Shown here: one piece after another, positions 61,515 through 64,000 of the stretch
Layout: every line of letters starts with the position of its first letter
Numbering within the stretch: the stretch's first letter is position 1
NCBI GenBank assembly: GCA_027490725.1
Contig: JAIXXN010000053.1
Location: 62,001-126,000, forward strand
Origin: Oxalobacteraceae bacterium
Lineage (GTDB): Bacteria; Pseudomonadota; Gammaproteobacteria; Burkholderiales; Burkholderiaceae_D
Direction of reading: 5' to 3'
DNA length: 64,000 bases
Translations under genes and position numbers: made by a program
Notes under the pieces: generated by a model
Seen by the model: the letters and a program-made list of their open reading frames with translations, nothing else
Told to the model about the DNA's origin: nothing
The model's database searches: none

Positions 61515-62501
61515 ATGACCCTGACATCGGTGCCGGAATTTCAGCATCGTACGGTGCTGCTTGATGAGGCGGTTGACGCCCTCGCACTGGACGGCGTGCG
61601 CGCTGACGGCGTCTACGTAGACGGTACCTTCGGCCGCGGCGGCCATTCGCGCCTGATCCTGTCGCGCCTCGGCGCCAACGCGCGCCTGATCGCTTTTGAT
61701 AAAGATTTACAAGCCATTGCCACCGCCGAGCAGGTGGCCGACCCGCGTTTCACCATCGTGCACGACAGCTTCGCCACCATGCATGACGCGCTGGCTGCGC
61801 GCGGCGTGACGGCCGTAGACGGCATCCTGCTCGACTTAGGGATTTCCTCGCCGCAGGTGGATGATGCCACGCGCGGCTTCAGTTTCCGCAACGATGGTCC
61901 ACTCGACATGCGCATGGATACCACGCGCGGCCTGTCGGCGGCCGAGTGGCTTGCTACAGAATCCGAACAGACACTGGAAAAGGTGATCAGAGAATATGGG
62001 GAAGAACGGTTTGCTTTTCAGATTGCAAAGGCGATTGTTGCTCGCCGGGCAGTCGAGCCAATTTCAAGCACACGACAGCTTGCCAGCATCGTGGCAGGCG
62101 CGGTCAAGACTCGGGAAAAGGGCAAGGATCCGGCCACCCGTACTTTTCAAGCTATCCGGATTTTCATCAATAAAGAGCTTGAAGACCTCGAAACAGGCCT
62201 GACCCAGGCCTGGGCCAGTCTGGCGCCGGGCGGCATCATGGCCATCATCAGCTTCCATTCGCTGGAAGACCGCATGGTCAAGCGCTTCCTCGCCGCCAAA
62301 GCCAATGTCGAACAACCGGACCGTCGTCTGCCGATCCGCGCCGTCGATCTGCCACAGCCGGAACTGAAGCTGCTGGCCAAGCTGAAACCGTCGGAGGCCG
62401 AAGTGTCGGCCAATCCGCGCGCCCGCTCGGCCGTGATGCGCGTGGCGCGTCGCTTACCCTTGCCATTGCCTGCTGCGGCAGCGACGAAAGGGGCGGCATG
62501 A
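61515..62501 (+). CDS. rsmH: 16S rRNA (cytosine(1402)-N4)-methyltransferase RsmH
   Basis: This SAM-dependent enzyme (formerly MraW) methylates C1402 of 16S rRNA. The start has [12 protein letters not shown] with the GxGGHS SAM motif, [20 protein letters not shown] follows, and the C terminus has [12 protein letters not shown]-like [14 protein letters not shown]. The length of 328 aa is typical. Between about 61948 and 62196 codon use changes (rare AGA, ACA, GGG, CGG, CGA, TCA and CTT codons) while the protein stays conserved, which suggests recombination from another lineage. Its stop overlaps the ftsL start. Confidence 0.95.
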   Translation: MTLTSVPEFQHRTVLLDEAVDALALDGVRADGVYVDGTFGRGGHSRLILSRLGANARLIAFDKDLQAIATAEQVADPRFTIVHDSFATMHDALAARGVTAVDGILLDLGISSPQVDDATRGFSFRNDGPLDMRMDTTRGLSAAEWLATESEQTLEKVIREYGEERFAFQIAKAIVARRAVEPISSTRQLASIVAGAVKTREKGKDPATRTFQAIRIFINKELEDLETGLTQAWASLAPGGIMAIISFHSLEDRMVKRFLAAKANVEQPDRRLPIRAVDLPQPELKLLAKLKPSEAEVSANPRARSAVMRVARRLPLPLPAAAATKGAA

Positions 62502-62773
62502 GCGGCAAGATCAATCTGTTCCTGACCGCACTGCTGGTGGGCTGCGCGCTGTCGCTGGTGAATGCCCAGTATCAGGCACGTCATCTGTTCATCGAACTGG
62601 AACGCAGCCAGTCGCAGGCGCGCCAGCTCGATATCGAATGGGCCCAGCTGCAACTGGACCAGTCGACGCTGGGCAAACACGCCCGTATCGAAGAAATCGC
62701 CCGGCGTGAAATCAACATGACGCCGCTGACCGCCGCGCGCACCCAGTATCTGACGCCGGAAGGATCGAAATGA
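62498..62773 (+). CDS. ftsL: Cell division protein FtsL
   Basis: A 91-aa bitopic divisome protein. One membrane helix ([21 protein letters not shown], about 6-26) is followed by a coiled-coil periplasmic segment ([29 protein letters not shown]). It overlaps rsmH by 4 bp (ATGA) and its stop overlaps the ftsI start. Position between rsmH and ftsI, plus size and topology, fix the identity, since FtsL sequence is weakly conserved. Confidence 0.9.
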   Translation: MSGKINLFLTALLVGCALSLVNAQYQARHLFIELERSQSQARQLDIEWAQLQLDQSTLGKHARIEEIARREINMTPLTAARTQYLTPEGSK

Positions 62774-64000
62774 GCCGCGGCAGTAATCTGAACTCGTCAC
62801 GCGTGGCCGCCTCGAAAGGCGTGCCATTCAGCAAGAGCCCGGTACTGGCAGTGCGTCTGCCCGTCTGGCGCTCGCGCGTGGTGCTGTTCGTATTGTTTGC
62901 CGCTTTCGCTGCATTGGCTGGCCGCGCCCTGTGGCTGCAAGGCCTGACCACCCAGTTCCTGCAGAAGCAGGGTGAAATCCGTTATGCCCGTACCATCGAC
63001 CTGCCAGCTACGCGCGGCAAGATCACCGATCGTGAAGGTCAGGTGCTGGCCTCGTCGCTGCCCGTCAAAGCTATCTGGGCGATTCCCGACGACGTGCAGA
63101 ATGCCGCGCCAGCCAAACTCAAAGAACTGGCCCGTCTGCTCGAGATGAGCGATGCCGATCTGCAGAAAAAACTCGATTCGGATCGCAGCTTCGTGTACCT
63201 GAAACGTCAGGTCGAGCAGGAAGTGTCGGACCAGATTGCCAAGCTGGGCATCGAAGGCATCCAGACCCGCAAGGAATACAAACGCTTCTACCCGCAGGGC
63301 GAAGTGACTACCCACGTGGTGGGCTTTACCAATGTGGAAGACGTCGGTCAGGAATCGATGGAGCTGGCGCAGCAGAAAAATCTGGTAGGCCAGCCCGGTA
63401 GCCGGCGTGTCATCAAGGACCGTCTTGGCCGCATCGTCGAGGATATCGAATCGGTGCGCGAGCCGCATGATGGCAAAGACCTGACCCTGTCGATCGATAG
63501 CAAAATCCAGTACATCGCTTACATGCAGGTCAAGGACGCAGTGGAGAAGTTCCATGCCAAGGCCGGTGCGGCCGTAGTGCTGGACGTGCATACGGGCGAA
63601 GTGCTGGCGCTGGCCAACTGGCCAACTTACAACCCGAATGACCGCTCCAAACTGAATGGCGAACAGCTGCGTAACCGCGTGATGACCGATACCTTCGAGC
63701 CGGGTTCCTCGCTCAAGCCGTTCACCGTCGGTCTGGCACTGGATGAAAAACGCGTCACCCCGCACACCATGTTCGATACCGGCAACGGCTCGATGGTGAT
63801 TGCCGATCGCGTCATCCACGACACCCATCCGCATTTCGTGATCGATGTGCAGACCATCATCCAGAAATCGTCGAATATCGGCACCTCGAAAATTGCGCTC
63901 GGTATGCCGGCGCAGGATATGTGGGAAATGTTCACCAAGGTTGGTTTCGGCCAGCAGCCCAAGTGGGGCTTCCCCGGCGCCGTGGCAGGCCGCGTGCGCC
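62770..64000 (+). CDS. ftsI: Peptidoglycan D,D-transpeptidase FtsI (PBP3), truncated by window end
   Basis: The septal class B penicillin-binding protein. The ATG overlaps the ftsL stop; 410 codons are present and the frame runs off the window. One membrane helix (VVLFVLFAAFAALAGRALWLQG, about 37-58) precedes the non-penicillin-binding domain (LPATRGKITDREGQVLASS) and the transpeptidase domain, with the active-site serine in EPGSSLKPF and the SxN motif KSSNIG. The C-terminal KTG motif lies beyond the window. Confidence 0.95.
   Translation, partial: MSRGSNLNSSRVAASKGVPFSKSPVLAVRLPVWRSRVVLFVLFAAFAALAGRALWLQGLTTQFLQKQGEIRYARTIDLPATRGKITDREGQVLASSLPVKAIWAIPDDVQNAAPAKLKELARLLEMSDADLQKKLDSDRSFVYLKRQVEQEVSDQIAKLGIEGIQTRKEYKRFYPQGEVTTHVVGFTNVEDVGQESMELAQQKNLVGQPGSRRVIKDRLGRIVEDIESVREPHDGKDLTLSIDSKIQYIAYMQVKDAVEKFHAKAGAAVVLDVHTGEVLALANWPTYNPNDRSKLNGEQLRNRVMTDTFEPGSSLKPFTVGLALDEKRVTPHTMFDTGNGSMVIADRVIHDTHPHFVIDVQTIIQKSSNIGTSKIALGMPAQDMWEMFTKVGFGQQPKWGFPGAVAGRVR

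Noticed and set aside
1-64000. Search for CRISPR arrays, tRNA, rRNA, integrases and transposases
   Set aside because: No direct-repeat/spacer arrays, tRNA-like cloverleafs or mobile-element genes were recognised by reading; a dedicated scan could still find a weak candidate.

Overview
The window is a GC-rich chromosomal segment of a betaproteobacterium, most likely Burkholderiales of the Oxalobacteraceae type (Massilia/Duganella/Janthinobacterium-like). The evidence is the aa3 cytochrome oxidase cluster carrying its small betaproteobacterial accessory proteins, a Burkholderiales-type porin, the rpoH/ftsX-ftsE-ftsY neighbourhood, and the mraZ-rsmH-ftsL-ftsI start of the division cluster. The genus assignment is inference. 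No phage, insertion sequence, CRISPR array, tRNA or rRNA was recognised. The only RNA gene that can be named is rnpB.

Layout. 1-4.2 kb holds housekeeping genes (pilU, rfaE2, trmL, comF, bioC). 4.2-13.6 kb is the cytochrome c oxidase cluster, with a strong promoter about 310 nt upstream of coxB: coxB, coxA, a 35-codon membrane peptide, ctaG, a DUF2970 protein, coxC, then (past a terminator and a convergent DUF2909-type gene) SURF1, a Sco-like membrane protein, ctaA, ctaB and sco. 13.6-16.6 kb holds an AI-2E family permease, a CNNM/CBS membrane protein and an unknown gene. 16.6-20.7 kb is a tellurite-resistance-like group: a divergent NhaR-like LysR regulator, a TerC/DUF475 membrane protein, TerD, an AIM24/TIGR00266 protein and a second TerD. 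A PAP2 phosphatase with autotransporter-type beta repeats and an HDOD protein follow.

23.8-42.7 kb is a pectin and galacturonate utilisation locus. Secreted enzymes (two Tat-exported GH28 enzymes, one GH28-CE8 fusion, a CE12 rhamnogalacturonan acetylesterase) and a TonB-dependent receptor would release and import uronates. Uronate dehydrogenase, an SMP-30 lactonase, galactarate dehydratase, 5-dehydro-4-deoxyglucarate dehydratase and 2,5-dioxovalerate dehydrogenase form a complete oxidative route to 2-oxoglutarate. Two FCD-type GntR regulators sit beside two distinct palindromic operator types. No inner-membrane sugar-acid transporter is seen.

42.8-53.4 kb is mostly on the minus strand: a lipoprotein-ggt-histidine kinase-lepB run, rpoH with a CIRCE element embedded in its promoter, ftsY-ftsE-ftsX, a REP/MITE-like hairpin, and a MerR-type regulator with the residue pattern of B12-dependent CarH/LitR photoreceptors. 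53.4-60.6 kb holds a 1 kb gene-free stretch, a porin, a thiamine-diphosphate enzyme, rnpB, glpK and an ABM-domain lipoprotein, with an unexplained cluster of GTCTAA/TTAGAC hexamers after glpK. 60.9 kb to the end is the dcw start: a consensus promoter overlapped by four 10-bp spaced MraZ-box-like repeats, mraZ, rsmH (with an internal stretch of aberrant codon use), ftsL and a truncated ftsI.

The observations that most deserve follow-up are the CarH-like regulator, the promoter-embedded CIRCE at rpoH, the long structured leader of the oxidase operon, the codon-aberrant patch in rsmH, the hexamer cluster at 60 kb and the Sco-like second copper protein. All calls rest on reading the sequence; no database search was run.
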